This document shows positions 19,310 through 28,329 of a stretch of 64,000 nt of DNA, piece by piece. The position numbers and the translations under genes are program-made. The stretch lies in contig NZ_AUIE01000014.1 of the NCBI RefSeq assembly GCF_000423545.1, positions 112,434-176,433 on the forward strand, read 5' to 3'. Source of the DNA: Metapseudomonas resinovorans DSM 21078 (GTDB lineage: Bacteria > Pseudomonadota > Gammaproteobacteria > Pseudomonadales > Pseudomonadaceae). The notes beneath the pieces were generated by a model. It worked only from the letters and a program-made list of their open reading frames with translations, made no database searches and was not told the origin of the DNA. Position 1 is the stretch's first letter. Every line of letters begins with the position of its first letter.

Positions 19310-20464
19310 CTAGCGGCGGCGGTCGAGCAGGTTCACCACCAGTCGATCCAGCCATCCCCAGAGACGCTGGCGCAAACGCTTGATCAGCGGGCGCGCATGC
19401 CAGTCCTCCATGGTGATTTCGCGGCTATCGGAGAAATCCTGGCGCATGCAGGTAGCCACCGCCTCGGTAAAGCTCGGGTCCATCGCTTCGAGGTTGGCTT
19501 CCAGGTTGAAGCGCAGATTCCAGTGGTCGAAGTTGCAGGAGCCAACGCTGACCCAGTCATCCGCCAGCACCATCTTCAGGTGCAGGAAGCGCTGCTGGTA
19601 CTCGAATATCCGCACCCCGGCACGCAGCAGGCGCGGGTAATACCGCTGGCCAGCAAAGCGCACCGGTGGGTGATCGGTGTGCCGGCTGGTCAGCAGCAGA
19701 CGCACTTCGACACCCCGTCGCGCGGCCTTGATCAGCGCACGACGAACCTTCCAGCTCGGCAGGAAATAAGGCGTGGCCAGCCACACGCGGTTGCGCGCCG
19801 TGCGAATGCTGCGTGCCAGCGACTGGACGATATCGCGATGCTGGCTGGCGTCGGCATAGGCCAGGCGTCCGAGGCCCTCGCCTACCGCCGGATAAGGCGG
19901 CAGATGGGCGAGCCCCGGCGCCTCCCCTGGTTTCCAGGGACGGCGGCCGAGGTTGGCCAGCCACTGGTAGTCGAAGATCAGTTGCCAGTGCGCCACCAGC
20001 GGCCCCTCAATGGCCACCATCACCTCGTGCCAACGGCTGGTCTCCTCGGCTGGGCTCCAGAACTCATCCGTGGAGCCGGTGCCGCCGACAAACGCCAGGC
20101 GATCGTCCACCACCAGAATCTTGCGGTGGTCGCGGTACAGGTTGCTGAAGCCGCGCCGCCAGCGGATAGGGTTGTAGAACTGCAGCAACACCCCGGCGTC
20201 GATCAGCCGCTCACGCAGCACCGCACCCAGACGCAGGCAGCCGAAGCCGTCGAACAGGCAACGCACGCGAACACCCCGCACGGCCGCGACACACAGGGCG
20301 TCGACCAGTGCTTCGCTGCATTGGCCGTCTTCCACCAGATAGAGCTCCAGCGCGACCTGGTACTCCGCGCGGGCGATGGCGGTGAGCATGGTCGGAAAGA
20401 ACTGCGGGCCGTCAATCAACAGCTCGAAGCGGTTGCCGGACTTCCACGGGAAGATCTGTCCCAT
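19310..20464 (-). CDS. Phospholipase D family protein, cardiolipin synthase ClsB-like
   Basis: 384 residues with two HKD motifs, HRKILVVDD and HLKMVLADD, each followed by GGTGSTDEFW or GSCNFDHWN. No N-terminal membrane helices, so it resembles ClsB more than ClsA; it would transfer phosphatidyl groups between phospholipids at the membrane. The basic C-terminus may bind membrane. Its ATG overlaps the YceI stop by 1 nt (TGATG), implying coupled translation. Confidence 0.9.
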   Translation of the reverse strand: MGQIFPWKSGNRFELLIDGPQFFPTMLTAIARAEYQVALELYLVEDGQCSEALVDALCVAAVRGVRVRCLFDGFGCLRLGAVLRERLIDAGVLLQFYNPIRWRRGFSNLYRDHRKILVVDDRLAFVGGTGSTDEFWSPAEETSRWHEVMVAIEGPLVAHWQLIFDYQWLANLGRRPWKPGEAPGLAHLPPYPAVGEGLGRLAYADASQHRDIVQSLARSIRTARNRVWLATPYFLPSWKVRRALIKAARRGVEVRLLLTSRHTDHPPVRFAGQRYYPRLLRAGVRIFEYQQRFLHLKMVLADDWVSVGSCNFDHWNLRFNLEANLEAMDPSFTEAVATCMRQDFSDSREITMEDWHARPLIKRLRQRLWGWLDRLVVNLLDRRR

Positions 20465-21045
20465 CAGCGCTCCGTGAAGATCAGCACGGCCCCTACCGGC
20501 ACCGACAGGCTGATTCCCGGCAGACCGGCCAGTTTGCGCAGCTCATCCAGCGCCGTGGTCAGGCCGAAGTCCTCCACCTGCAGCACCAGCGGCGCCAGGG
20601 TCACTACCTGGAAGCGGTGATCGTCCAGGCGCGTGGCCAGGAGTTCGGCACGGTATTGCTGCTCCTTGTCGCGAATTTTCACCGTCAACGGCAGGCCCAG
20701 CTCCAGCTGGGCACCGGGGGCCAGGTCGGTGATGGGGCGCAGGTCGAGCTGCGCGACCACCTCGGCCTCGGGGTACTTGGCGATCTCGAAGAACTGCTCC
20801 CGCAAACGCAGGTCACGCAGCGGAACGCCGGTGCTCACCGACTCCAGCTCGACGCGCAGGCGCGCCTGGCCATCCGGGCCGATCTTGCCGTGCAGGGTGA
20901 GGAATCGGTGCACCTCGGAGATGCTGCCGGCCTTGGTGGAGATGAAGGATATCCGCGATGACTCGTTGTCCAGGTACCAGCTCGCGTGGGCGGGCAGCGC
21001 CAAGGCAGCGAGCAGGGCAACGAGTGGGCGTAGTGATGTGTGCAT
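20464..21045 (-). CDS. YceI family periplasmic protein
   Basis: 193 residues: signal peptide MHTSLRPLVALLAALALPAHA, then WYLDNESSRISFISTKAGSISEVHRF and the YceI lipocalin-like strands (LRDLRLREQFFEIAKYPEAEVVAQLD). Family members bind polyisoprenoid-like lipids in the periplasm. The start at 21045 has AAGGAAG; a longer frame from 21099 would bury the signal peptide. Coupled to the downstream phospholipase D gene. Confidence 0.88.
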   Translation of the reverse strand: MHTSLRPLVALLAALALPAHASWYLDNESSRISFISTKAGSISEVHRFLTLHGKIGPDGQARLRVELESVSTGVPLRDLRLREQFFEIAKYPEAEVVAQLDLRPITDLAPGAQLELGLPLTVKIRDKEQQYRAELLATRLDDHRFQVVTLAPLVLQVEDFGLTTALDELRKLAGLPGISLSVPVGAVLIFTER

Positions 21046-21196
21046 GCGGGCTTCCTTTGGCATGTCGCTTACGGCCCAGAGACTCAGGCCGGACTCCATT
21101 GGTCACACGAATCGCCGCCGGGTTCCACCTGAGGCGATCCCGACGGACGGGCAATGGATGCAAAGCTACCAGAGGAAACGGAACTTTGGGCTCAGC

Positions 21197-21217
21197 TGTA
21201 GGGGCGAATTCATTCGC
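21197..21217. repeat. Single unit of the GTAGGGGCGAATTC repeat family
   Basis: TGTAGGGGCGAATTCATTCG followed by C: one arm only, in the 331-bp gap between the YceI and ene-reductase genes. The only other element I see in this gap is the palindrome at 21268-21322. Confidence 0.6.
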
Positions 21218-21267
21218 TATGTCTGCGTTAGCTGTTGCGAGAGATTTACCATCGGGCCGAGAGCCTT

Positions 21268-21322
21268 GTAGGAGCTGGCTTGCCAGCGAAACGGGGCCAT
21301 TCGCTGGCAAGCCAGCTCCTAC
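21268..21322. repeat. REP-type perfect palindrome
   Basis: Two exactly complementary 23-bp arms (21268-21290 starting GTAGGAGCTGGCTTGCC, and 21300-21322 ending CAAGCCAGCTCCTAC) around a 9-bp loop. This is the common Pseudomonas REP sequence type. Confidence 0.85.
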
Positions 21323-21376
21323 GGGCAATGCATCTACTTGCAACGCGTCCTGCAAACAGAACCAATCCAAAGGCTG

Positions 21377-22426
21377 TTACAGGCGCGGGTAGTCGATGTA
21401 GCCCACCGGGCCCTTGGCATAGAAGAGTTCCGGACGCGGCTCGTTCAGGGGAGCGTCCAGGCGCAGGCGCTCAGGCAGGTCGGGGTTGGCGATGAAGGGG
21501 ATGCCGAAGGCCACGGCATCGGCCTTGCCGCTTTCCAGCCAGGCACTGGCACTGTCCCGGGTAAAGCGCTCGTTGGCAATGAACACCCCGCCGAAGGCTT
21601 CCTTCAGTTGCGGCGAGAGGCTGTCCTCACCTTCCTTCTCGCGGGCGCAGATGAAGGCAACGCCACGCTTGCCCAGTTCACGGGCGACATAGCTGAAGGT
21701 TGCGGCCAGGTCGGAGTCACCCATGTCATGGGAGTCGGCACGCGGTGCCAGGTGCACGCCGACGCGGCCGGCGCCCCACACCTTGATCGCCGCATCAGTG
21801 ACTTCCAGCAGCAGGCGCGCGCGATTCTCGATGGCGCCGCCGTACTGGTCGGTGCGCTTGTTGGTGCCGTCCTGGAGGAACTGGTCCAGCAGGTAGCCGT
21901 TGGCTGCGTGGATTTCCACACCGTCGAAACCGGCGGCCTGGGCGTTCTCGGCACCCACGCGGTAGGCCTCGACGATGTCGGCGATCTCTTCGGTCTCCAG
22001 GGCGCGCGGTACCGGGTAGTCGCGCAGCGGACGCAGCAGGCTGACATGGCCCTTGGCAGCGATGGCGCTGGGCGCCACCGGGGCCTCGCCGCCCAGGAAG
22101 CTCGGGTCGGAGATACGACCCACGTGCCACAGCTGGAGGACGATCTTGCCGCCGTTGGCGTGTACCGCCTTGGTGATGTTGCTCCAGCCCTTCACCTGCT
22201 CGTCGGACCAGATGCCGGGGGTATCCGGATAGCCGACGCCCAGGGGCGTGACGGAGGTGGCTTCGCTGATGATCAGCCCCGCAGAGGCGCGCTGGGTGTA
22301 GTACTCGGCCATCAGGGCGTTGGGCACCCGGCCCTCGTCGGCGCGGCAGCGGGTCAGCGGCGCCATGATGATGCGGTTGGAAAGTTCCAGGTCGCCGATC
22401 TTGATCGGGTCGAAGAGCGTAGGCAT
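21377..22426 (-). CDS. xenB: Ene-reductase of the Old Yellow Enzyme family (XenB/NemA-like)
   Basis: 349 residues, FMN-binding TIM barrel: IIMAPLTRCRA, GKIVLQLWHVGR, and the substrate pair plus Tyr in EIHAANGYLLDQFLQDGTNKRTDQYGG (HxxN type). Reduces activated C=C bonds, nitro compounds or quinones with NADPH. It lies 15 bp after the MFS gene in an arsR-MFS-xenB unit, as in P. aeruginosa (xenB there). The probable role is detoxification of electrophiles. Confidence 0.92.
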   Translation of the reverse strand: MPTLFDPIKIGDLELSNRIIMAPLTRCRADEGRVPNALMAEYYTQRASAGLIISEATSVTPLGVGYPDTPGIWSDEQVKGWSNITKAVHANGGKIVLQLWHVGRISDPSFLGGEAPVAPSAIAAKGHVSLLRPLRDYPVPRALETEEIADIVEAYRVGAENAQAAGFDGVEIHAANGYLLDQFLQDGTNKRTDQYGGAIENRARLLLEVTDAAIKVWGAGRVGVHLAPRADSHDMGDSDLAATFSYVARELGKRGVAFICAREKEGEDSLSPQLKEAFGGVFIANERFTRDSASAWLESGKADAVAFGIPFIANPDLPERLRLDAPLNEPRPELFYAKGPVGYIDYPRL

Positions 22427-22441
22427 GACGTTTACCTCGGG

Positions 22442-23605
22442 TCAGTCGAGAGCCGCTTGCAGCTCGGGATTACGGTTGCTGAAGGTGAGCAGGGTCGCTA
22501 TCAGGGCGAGGATCGCCAGCACGGCAGCGGCCAGGGGGACAGTGGTGAGGCCGTAGCCCTGGCTGATGACCAGGCCGCCGACCCAGGCGCCGAGGGCATT
22601 GCCCACGTTGAAGGCGCCGATGTTCAGGGTGGAAACCAGATTCGGGGCAGCACTGCCGAAGTTCACGACGTTGACCTGCAGGGCCGGCACCGCGGCGAAG
22701 GCGGCCGTGGCCCAGAGGAACAGGGTGATTTCCGTGGGGATCAACGCAGCGCTGGTCCAGGTCAGGGCACTGGAAGCGACGGCCAGGGCGACGAACACGC
22801 CCATCAGGGTCTGGGCCAGCTTCCAGTCGGCCAAACGGCCACCGATCACATTGCCCAGGGTCAGGCCGAGGCCGATCAGTAGCAGGCTCCAGGTCACGCC
22901 TCGGGGCGAAACGCCGGTCACCTCGCCCAACAGCGGCGCTACGTAGGTGAAGATGCAGAAGACCGCGGCGGAGAACAGCACGGTGGTGGACAGCGCCAGC
23001 CACAGCCCGGCACCACGCAGGGCAGCGAATTCGGCACGGATGTCGGTGGCTTCCTCGTCATGCTGGCGCGGCAGCACTCGCCACAGGCCGATCAGCGCTA
23101 CAACGCCGATCAAGGTCACGGCCCAGAAGGTGGAACGCCAGCCGGCGACTTGGCCGAGGGCAGTGCCCAGAGGTACGCCGAGCACGTTGGCAAGGGTCAG
23201 ACCGGTGAACATCAGGGCCACCGCAGAGGCCTTGCGATTGGCCGGCACCAGGCTCGCGGCCACCACCGAACCGATGCCGAAGAAGGCGCCATGGCAGAGT
23301 GCAGTGACGACTCGCGCCAGCATCAGCAGGTCGTAGTTGGCGGCGATGGCGCACAGCAGGTTGCCGACGATGAACACCCCCATCAGCACCAGGAGCGCGC
23401 CACGGCGCGGCAACCTGGCTGTCGCCATGGCCATGAAGGGTGCTCCGATGGCCACGCCCAGGGCATAGCCGGTGACCAGCCAGCCGGCGCCGGGGATGGT
23501 CACGCCAAGGTCGGCGGCCACCTCGGGCAGCAGGCCCATGATGACGAATTCAGTGGTGCCTATCGCAAAAGCGGACAAGGCGAGGACGAGAAGCGCAGTA
23601 GGCAT
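22442..23605 (-). CDS. MFS transporter (drug/arabinose efflux type)
   Basis: 387 residues with twelve hydrophobic segments. MPTALLVLALSAFAIGTTEFVIMGLLPEVAADLGV is the start typical of the AraJ/YdhP (DHA1) efflux group, and GAPFMAMATARLPRRGALL is the loop 2-3 motif. Probably exports a small toxic compound. It lies between arsR and xenB on one strand (44 and 15 bp spacers), so it should respond to the same signal as xenB. Confidence 0.9.
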   Translation of the reverse strand: MPTALLVLALSAFAIGTTEFVIMGLLPEVAADLGVTIPGAGWLVTGYALGVAIGAPFMAMATARLPRRGALLVLMGVFIVGNLLCAIAANYDLLMLARVVTALCHGAFFGIGSVVAASLVPANRKASAVALMFTGLTLANVLGVPLGTALGQVAGWRSTFWAVTLIGVVALIGLWRVLPRQHDEEATDIRAEFAALRGAGLWLALSTTVLFSAAVFCIFTYVAPLLGEVTGVSPRGVTWSLLLIGLGLTLGNVIGGRLADWKLAQTLMGVFVALAVASSALTWTSAALIPTEITLFLWATAAFAAVPALQVNVVNFGSAAPNLVSTLNIGAFNVGNALGAWVGGLVISQGYGLTTVPLAAAVLAILALIATLLTFSNRNPELQAALD

Positions 23606-23649
23606 GGGCCTGCTCCTGGAAGGTTTTCGGGTTTTGGCAGGTGCTGCAG

Positions 23650-23961
23650 TTACAGCTCGTCGCTCATCTGGCGAAGGAATTCAGCGATGACGGCTTCGTT
23701 GCGTTTGAAGAAATTCCATTGACCCAGCTTTCGGCTGGTCACCAGCCCGGCGCGCTGCAAGGTCGCCAGGTGAGCCGACACGGTGGACTGGGACAGTCCG
23801 CAGCGCTGGTCGAACTTGCCGGCGCAGACGCCGATCTCGAAGGGCTGGTGTTCCTGCTCGTCGAAATACTTCTCCGGCTCCTTGAGCCACTGGAGCATCT
23901 CGCGTCGCACGGGGTGAGCCAGTGCCTTGATGATTTCGTCGAGGTCGATGGAGGTGTTCAT
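23650..23961 (-). CDS. ArsR-family transcription regulator
   Basis: 103 residues, winged helix: IKALAHPVRREMLQWL, recognition helix SQSTVSAHLATLQRAGLV and wing RKLGQWNFFKRN. Two cysteines, C46 and C54 (CAGKFDQRC), sit just before the recognition helix. They are not the CVC metal site of arsenic ArsR proteins. First gene of the arsR-MFS-xenB unit and likely its repressor. With an ene-reductase as target, thiol sensing of electrophiles is a reasonable inference. Confidence 0.9.
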   Translation of the reverse strand: MNTSIDLDEIIKALAHPVRREMLQWLKEPEKYFDEQEHQPFEIGVCAGKFDQRCGLSQSTVSAHLATLQRAGLVTSRKLGQWNFFKRNEAVIAEFLRQMSDEL

Positions 23962-23996
23962 GGCCGCTGTCGTATATCGGAATGGAACGAACTTTA

Positions 23997-24034
23997 TATC
24001 GATAAAAAACGATACGCAGATCGTTTGTGACGAT
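23997..24034 (-). promoter_or_regulatory. Candidate ArsR operators
   Basis: Two short palindromes in the AT-rich gap upstream of arsR: TATCG-N8-CGATA (23997-24014) and ATCGT-TTGTG-ACGAT (24020-24034). They share the ATCG/CGAT core. They lie between the divergent arsR and acpH starts and could control either. Confidence 0.4.
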
Positions 24035-24084
24035 AGTCATCATCGACCGTCATGATAGAACCGTCCTCGGGTTAAGCTCAGCCG

Positions 24085-24666
24085 ATGAATTACCTCGCCC
24101 ACCTCCACCTTGGCGGCTCGCAGCCTGCGCAACTGCTCGGCAGCCTCTACGGCGACTTCGTCAAAGGGCCGCTGGCCGGGCGCTGGCCGGCGGATATCGA
24201 AGCGGCTATCCGCTTGCACCGGCGCATCGACGCCTTCACCGACAGCCACCCGCTGATCACCCAGGCCAAGCTGCGTTTCCCCAGCGAGCGGCGGCGTTTC
24301 GCGGGCATCCTGCTGGACGTGTTCTTCGATCATTGCCTGGCTCGCGACTGGAATCTCTATGCCGCCGAGCCACTGGATGCCTTCACTCGCCACGTGTACC
24401 AAGTGCTGGTTGCCGAACCGCAATTGCCTGGCCGCCTGGCCCTGATCGCGCCGCGCATGGCTGCCCAGGACTGGCTGGGTAGCTACCGCGAGTTCGAAAC
24501 CCTGGAACTGGTCATCGCCGGCATGTCCCGGCGCATCTCGCGACCGGAAGCACTGGACGGCGCCATGGCCGAACTGGAAGCCCTGTACCGGCCCCTCAGC
24601 GATGACTTCCGTCAGTTCTACCCCCTGCTGCAGCAGTTCGCAGGTCCCCAGCCGATCATCGATTGA
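24085..24666 (+). CDS. acpH: Acyl carrier protein phosphodiesterase
   Basis: 193 residues of the DUF479/AcpH family: MNYLAHLHLGGSQPAQLLGSLYGDFVKG with the metal-binding H and D, then IRLHRRIDAFTDSHP and LLDVFFDHCLARDW, an HD-like all-helical hydrolase. Removes phosphopantetheine from holo-ACP. Divergent from the arsR unit and 68 bp before a universal stress gene. Confidence 0.9.
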   Translation: MNYLAHLHLGGSQPAQLLGSLYGDFVKGPLAGRWPADIEAAIRLHRRIDAFTDSHPLITQAKLRFPSERRRFAGILLDVFFDHCLARDWNLYAAEPLDAFTRHVYQVLVAEPQLPGRLALIAPRMAAQDWLGSYREFETLELVIAGMSRRISRPEALDGAMAELEALYRPLSDDFRQFYPLLQQFAGPQPIID

Positions 24667-24734
24667 CCTGTATCAAGGGAAAATTCCTACACCTGCAGTG
24701 GAATGGATTAAGCAACCATTTCAGGAGGTGCCCG

Positions 24735-25616
24735 ATGAAAGCGCTGATGCTGGCGACCGACCTTTCCAACCGATCCGACCGCGCCCTGCGGCGTGCGGCC
24801 CGACTGGCCCGACAGTTCGAGTGCCCCTGGTTCATCCTCCATGTGGTCGACGAAGACCAACCGCAACTGCGCGTCGAACTGGAAGTGGAGCAGGTGCGCC
24901 GCTACCTCAATGATCAGTTGGACTTCTTCACCGAGCTGGGCGGTCGCGCCCCGGAAGTCTGGGTGGAAGTGGGCGACCCAGCCAAGCACATTGCCGACTG
25001 CACCCGCTGGGCCGACATCGACCTGCTGGTGGTCGGCAGCCACCGCAAGAATCCGCTGCGCGACATCTTCGTCGGCACCACCCTGGAGCGCCTGGTGCGC
25101 ACCAGCCATGTGCCGATCCTGCTGGTGAACAGGGCCGCCGAGGACGACTACCTGATGCCGCTGCTGGCCCTGGATTGCTCCACGGCCTCCGCTCAGGCCG
25201 TGCGCGCCGCCCATGAGCTGGGTCTGCTACCCAAGGCAGGCGCCAAGGCGCTGTACGCCTTCGACCCGCTGGGAGGCGCCGTGATGCTGGCGGCTGGTGC
25301 TGGTGCCGGAGCGATTCCCGGCGACTACGCCGCCGAAGAACGCCTCCGGGCCACCGCCGCACTGGACAGGTTTCTGCTCGAGGAAGAACTGGGCTCCGTG
25401 ATCGACCAGCGCCTGGTCGAAGAAGGCCAGCCAATGACAGCGCTGCGTCGTGTAATGGAGCGTGAGCCCATCGACCTGCTGGTGATGGGCACGCGTGGGC
25501 TGACAGGGATGAAACGGATACTGATCGGCAGCGTGGCCGACGCCGCCATGCGCGAGCTGGACTGCGACATCCTCACGGTGCCGCCGATTCGCTGGCCGGA
25601 CAGGGACAAGGCCTGA
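24735..25616 (+). CDS. Tandem universal stress protein
   Basis: 293 residues with two UspA domains. The first (about 1-140) has MKALMLATDLSNRSDRALRRAA and a nucleotide-loop-like VVGSHRKNPLRDIFVGTTLERLVRTSHVPILLV; the second ends VMGTRGLTGMKRILIGSVADAAMRELDCDILTV. The GxxGS-type loop suggests ATP binding. The ATG at 24735 has AGGAGG; a start at 24663 would add 24 unrelated residues. Confidence 0.92.
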   Translation: MKALMLATDLSNRSDRALRRAARLARQFECPWFILHVVDEDQPQLRVELEVEQVRRYLNDQLDFFTELGGRAPEVWVEVGDPAKHIADCTRWADIDLLVVGSHRKNPLRDIFVGTTLERLVRTSHVPILLVNRAAEDDYLMPLLALDCSTASAQAVRAAHELGLLPKAGAKALYAFDPLGGAVMLAAGAGAGAIPGDYAAEERLRATAALDRFLLEEELGSVIDQRLVEEGQPMTALRRVMEREPIDLLVMGTRGLTGMKRILIGSVADAAMRELDCDILTVPPIRWPDRDKA

Positions 25617-25623
25617 CCACCAC

Positions 25624-26397
25624 TCAGGCGGCGAGGGCCTCGTCTTCTTCCTCACCGAAGAGCGCCCGTTGCACGGCGCTCTTCGCTTTTTGACTGACCA
25701 CCGTGCGACTCAGGCCCTCACTGGGAATGGGCTCGAGCAACTGGATCTCCACCTCGGCGCGGTCGCTGCGCAGCAGGCGCACCAGATGCGAAAGCAGATC
25801 GTCCTCGCCGATGAAAGGTGCGATCTCATCGCGCTGGCCGTCACGCAGATAGCGGATGGCAACCGGCTGCACCGGCACTTCCGTCTCCACCGCGCTGGTC
25901 AACAGGCGACTGTGGAACGTCTTCAGCAGGCTGCCATCGGTGGTGGTGCCTTCCGGGAATATCAGCAGATGGCGTCCATCCCTGAGGTGACGGGCGAGTT
26001 GCTGGCCAACCAGGCCGCTATCCCCCGAACCCCGACGGATGAACAGGGTGCCGGCCTTGTGTGCCAGCCAGCCGGCCACCGGCCAGGCGCGAACCTCGGC
26101 CTTGGACAGGAAGGACAGCGGCGCCACGGCACCAAGCAGCGGGATGTCGGTCCAGGAGACATGGTTGCTGACCCACAGCATCGGCTGCTCGGGCACGCGA
26201 CCACTCACGCGAACACGAAATGGCAGTGCGCCAGACAGCCGGGCCAGGAACCAGCGGGTCAAGCGCTGCCGGGTGGCCATCATCTGCCCCCGCCCCAGGC
26301 GTTCCAGCACACCGACCCAGGCGGCCAGCGAAAGGCCGAGGCCGATCACCGCCAGCAGGCGGGCCACACGCGCGTAGAAACGTACGGACTTCAGCAT
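25624..26397 (-). CDS. olsA: 1-acyl-glycerol-3-phosphate-type acyltransferase (OlsA-like)
   Basis: 257 residues, N-terminal membrane anchor, then the acyltransferase motifs NHVSWTDIP (HxxxxD), FIRRGSGDSG and FPEGTTTDG. By context (8 bp after olsB) it is the O-acyltransferase that turns lyso-ornithine lipid into ornithine lipid, a phosphorus-free membrane lipid. The start at 26397 is preferred over 26637, which would overlap olsB by 230 bp. Confidence 0.85.
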   Translation of the reverse strand: MLKSVRFYARVARLLAVIGLGLSLAAWVGVLERLGRGQMMATRQRLTRWFLARLSGALPFRVRVSGRVPEQPMLWVSNHVSWTDIPLLGAVAPLSFLSKAEVRAWPVAGWLAHKAGTLFIRRGSGDSGLVGQQLARHLRDGRHLLIFPEGTTTDGSLLKTFHSRLLTSAVETEVPVQPVAIRYLRDGQRDEIAPFIGEDDLLSHLVRLLRSDRAEVEIQLLEPIPSEGLSRTVVSQKAKSAVQRALFGEEEDEALAA

Positions 26398-26405
26398 GCC
26401 TGGCC

Positions 26406-27176
26406 TCAGACCGCGGCCTTGAAGTGACGGGCGTAGCGCGGGCAGAGCTCGTCGCGCTTGAGCAGGATGAACACGTCGGCGACCTGGAAATCCGGGTCCC
26501 AGCACGGCTCGCCGCAGACCTTCGCCCCCAGGCGCATGTACGCCTTGAGCAGCGGCGGCATCTCGGTGATCACGTTGCCCGGCAGCTCCAGAATGGGCAG
26601 CGGGTTCTTCGGCTCGGCGCGCAGGTATTCGGTGCACAGGTAACGCTCGCGCAGGCGCTGCATGATGGCCTGGGCCTGGATACCGCCGTCCTGCATCGGA
26701 ATGCTGGCGCAGCCCATCAGGTAGCGGTAACCGCCCTGGTTCAGCACCTCGGCCAGTTCACCCCAGAGCACGGCGATGGTGGCACCGTTACGGTAAGCCG
26801 GGTCGACGCAGGTACGGCCGATTTCCAGCACCGGGCCCTGCAATTCGCCGAGCCCATGGAGGCTGAACTCCTCTTCGCTGTAGAAGCGGCCCAGGTCGCG
26901 GGCGGCCTGGTGGTCGAGCAGGCGGGTGGTGGCGACCAGCTCGCCGCTGTCCAGGTCGCGCACGCCGATGTGCTCGCAGTGCGGATCGTAGTCATCCATG
27001 TCGAGACCGAACTCGGCACCTTGCAGCTTGGCGTCGAACTCGGCGCTGAACACGCGAAAACGCAGGGCCTGCGCCTCACGCAGCGCAGCGATACCTTCCA
27101 GGCGCTCGGCCTGCAGGCGGCGAGGGCTTTTCCCGTTGGGTGCGACACTGTCGCGGGTCATGGCGATCTGGGTCAT
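26406..27176 (-). CDS. olsB: L-ornithine N-alpha-acyltransferase (OlsB)
   Basis: 256 residues, GNAT-related acyl-ACP transferase: [73 protein letters not shown]. Makes lyso-ornithine lipid from ornithine and 3-hydroxyacyl-ACP. The ATG used is 27176. First gene of the olsB-olsA unit. Confidence 0.88.
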   Translation of the reverse strand: MTQIAMTRDSVAPNGKSPRRLQAERLEGIAALREAQALRFRVFSAEFDAKLQGAEFGLDMDDYDPHCEHIGVRDLDSGELVATTRLLDHQAARDLGRFYSEEEFSLHGLGELQGPVLEIGRTCVDPAYRNGATIAVLWGELAEVLNQGGYRYLMGCASIPMQDGGIQAQAIMQRLRERYLCTEYLRAEPKNPLPILELPGNVITEMPPLLKAYMRLGAKVCGEPCWDPDFQVADVFILLKRDELCPRYARHFKAAV

Positions 27177-27313
27177 GAATAAGCCTCCGTAGGCCGGCTC
27201 GATCCCGGTTGCAGCCGGACGATCTTGTTGTGCAAGCTCAGGCTAGGTAGACCCGGTGTCACCACCATGACGGTGGCGTGATGCTTGTATGACAGCCCCC
27301 AAGGAGTTCTCCA

Positions 27314-28198
27314 ATGCCCTGGCAACGCCTGCTCGAAGCCTCTGCCCGTCTGCCGTCCGACCAACGCCTTGATGACTGGTACGGCACCCTGCTGGACCGT
27401 CTGGGCGACGTCACGCCCTTCGAACTGGCGGTGCTCGGCGGCAAGCTGGCCCCCACCCCGGGGCTGGCCTTCCTCGCCGGTTACCAGGGCGCGTTGCGCC
27501 TGCTCTGGCCCTCGGCGCCGCTGAGTCTGGGGGCCTTGTGCGTGACCGAGAACCGCAGCGTGCGCCCGGCGGACATGCAGACCCGCCTGACCGGCCTCAG
27601 CCTCAGCGGCCGCAAGGATTTCGTCACCGCGGGCGACGCCGCCGACTGGCTGCTGGTAGCTGCCCGCGAAGAAGCCGAGGGCGAATCGCCGCGCCTGGCC
27701 CTGGCGGTGGTGCGCAACGGTGCTCCCGGTGTGCGCGTCGAACAACTCAAGCCGCTGCCGCTGATGCCTGACATCCCCCATGCGCGCCTGCACCTGGAAG
27801 CCGCCCACTGCGAGCGTCTGGCGGGCGATGGCTGGGATGCCTACGTGAAACCCTTCCGCAGCATCGAGGATCTCCACGTCCTCGCCGCGCTGGTCGCCTG
27901 GCTCTACGGCATTGGCCGCGACAGTGCCTGGCCCCAAGCCCTGCAACTGCGTTTGCTGGGCTTGCTTACAGGCGCCGCGGAAGTCTCCCGACACTGCGCC
28001 ACGGCCTCGGCTATGCACCTTTTTCTGGCGGCGCTCTTCGCCGAGTTCAAGGCACTCAAACCCGAGCTGGATGCCGCCTTCGCCAACGGCCCTGCGGACT
28101 GCGCCACGCTCTGGCAGCGCGACCAGGGCGTACTGGATATCGCCAGCGGGCCACGGGCCAAGCGGCTGGAGAAGGCCCTCGTCGCCCTGGGCATCTGA
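27314..28198 (+). CDS. Acyl-CoA dehydrogenase-like protein (short)
   Basis: 294 residues. The middle TENRSVRPADMQTRLTGLSLSGRKDFVTAGDAADWLLVAAR and VRVEQLKPLPLMPDIPHARLHLE matches the beta-barrel domain of acyl-CoA dehydrogenases. HVLAALVAWLYGIGR and a helical C-terminus follow. At about 290 residues it lacks much of the N-terminal helical domain and I see no clear catalytic Glu, so it may be non-enzymatic or a divergent flavoprotein. Divergent from olsB. Confidence 0.7.
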   Translation: MPWQRLLEASARLPSDQRLDDWYGTLLDRLGDVTPFELAVLGGKLAPTPGLAFLAGYQGALRLLWPSAPLSLGALCVTENRSVRPADMQTRLTGLSLSGRKDFVTAGDAADWLLVAAREEAEGESPRLALAVVRNGAPGVRVEQLKPLPLMPDIPHARLHLEAAHCERLAGDGWDAYVKPFRSIEDLHVLAALVAWLYGIGRDSAWPQALQLRLLGLLTGAAEVSRHCATASAMHLFLAALFAEFKALKPELDAAFANGPADCATLWQRDQGVLDIASGPRAKRLEKALVALGI

Positions 28199-28204
28199 AG
28201 AACC

Positions 28205-28230
28205 GTGGGCGCGAACGCATTCGCGCCCAC
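28205..28230. repeat. GC-rich palindrome
   Basis: GTGGGCGCGAA-CGCA-TTCGCGCCCAC, right after the acyl-CoA dehydrogenase-like stop. No T-run follows, so it is either a weak terminator or a diverged repeat of the GGGCGAATTC family. Confidence 0.5.
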
Positions 28231-28329
28231 ACCTCATTCGGCCTCTCACAATCGCGTCTTGATCCAGGTCAGGACTCGACCTTCAGAAATGCCTTACATC
28301 TGCGCGTCGCTTTTCCTACCGAGGTTTAC

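Noticed and set aside
28205..28230. Intrinsic terminator
   Set aside because: The stem is good but there is no T-run on either side; kept only as a palindrome.
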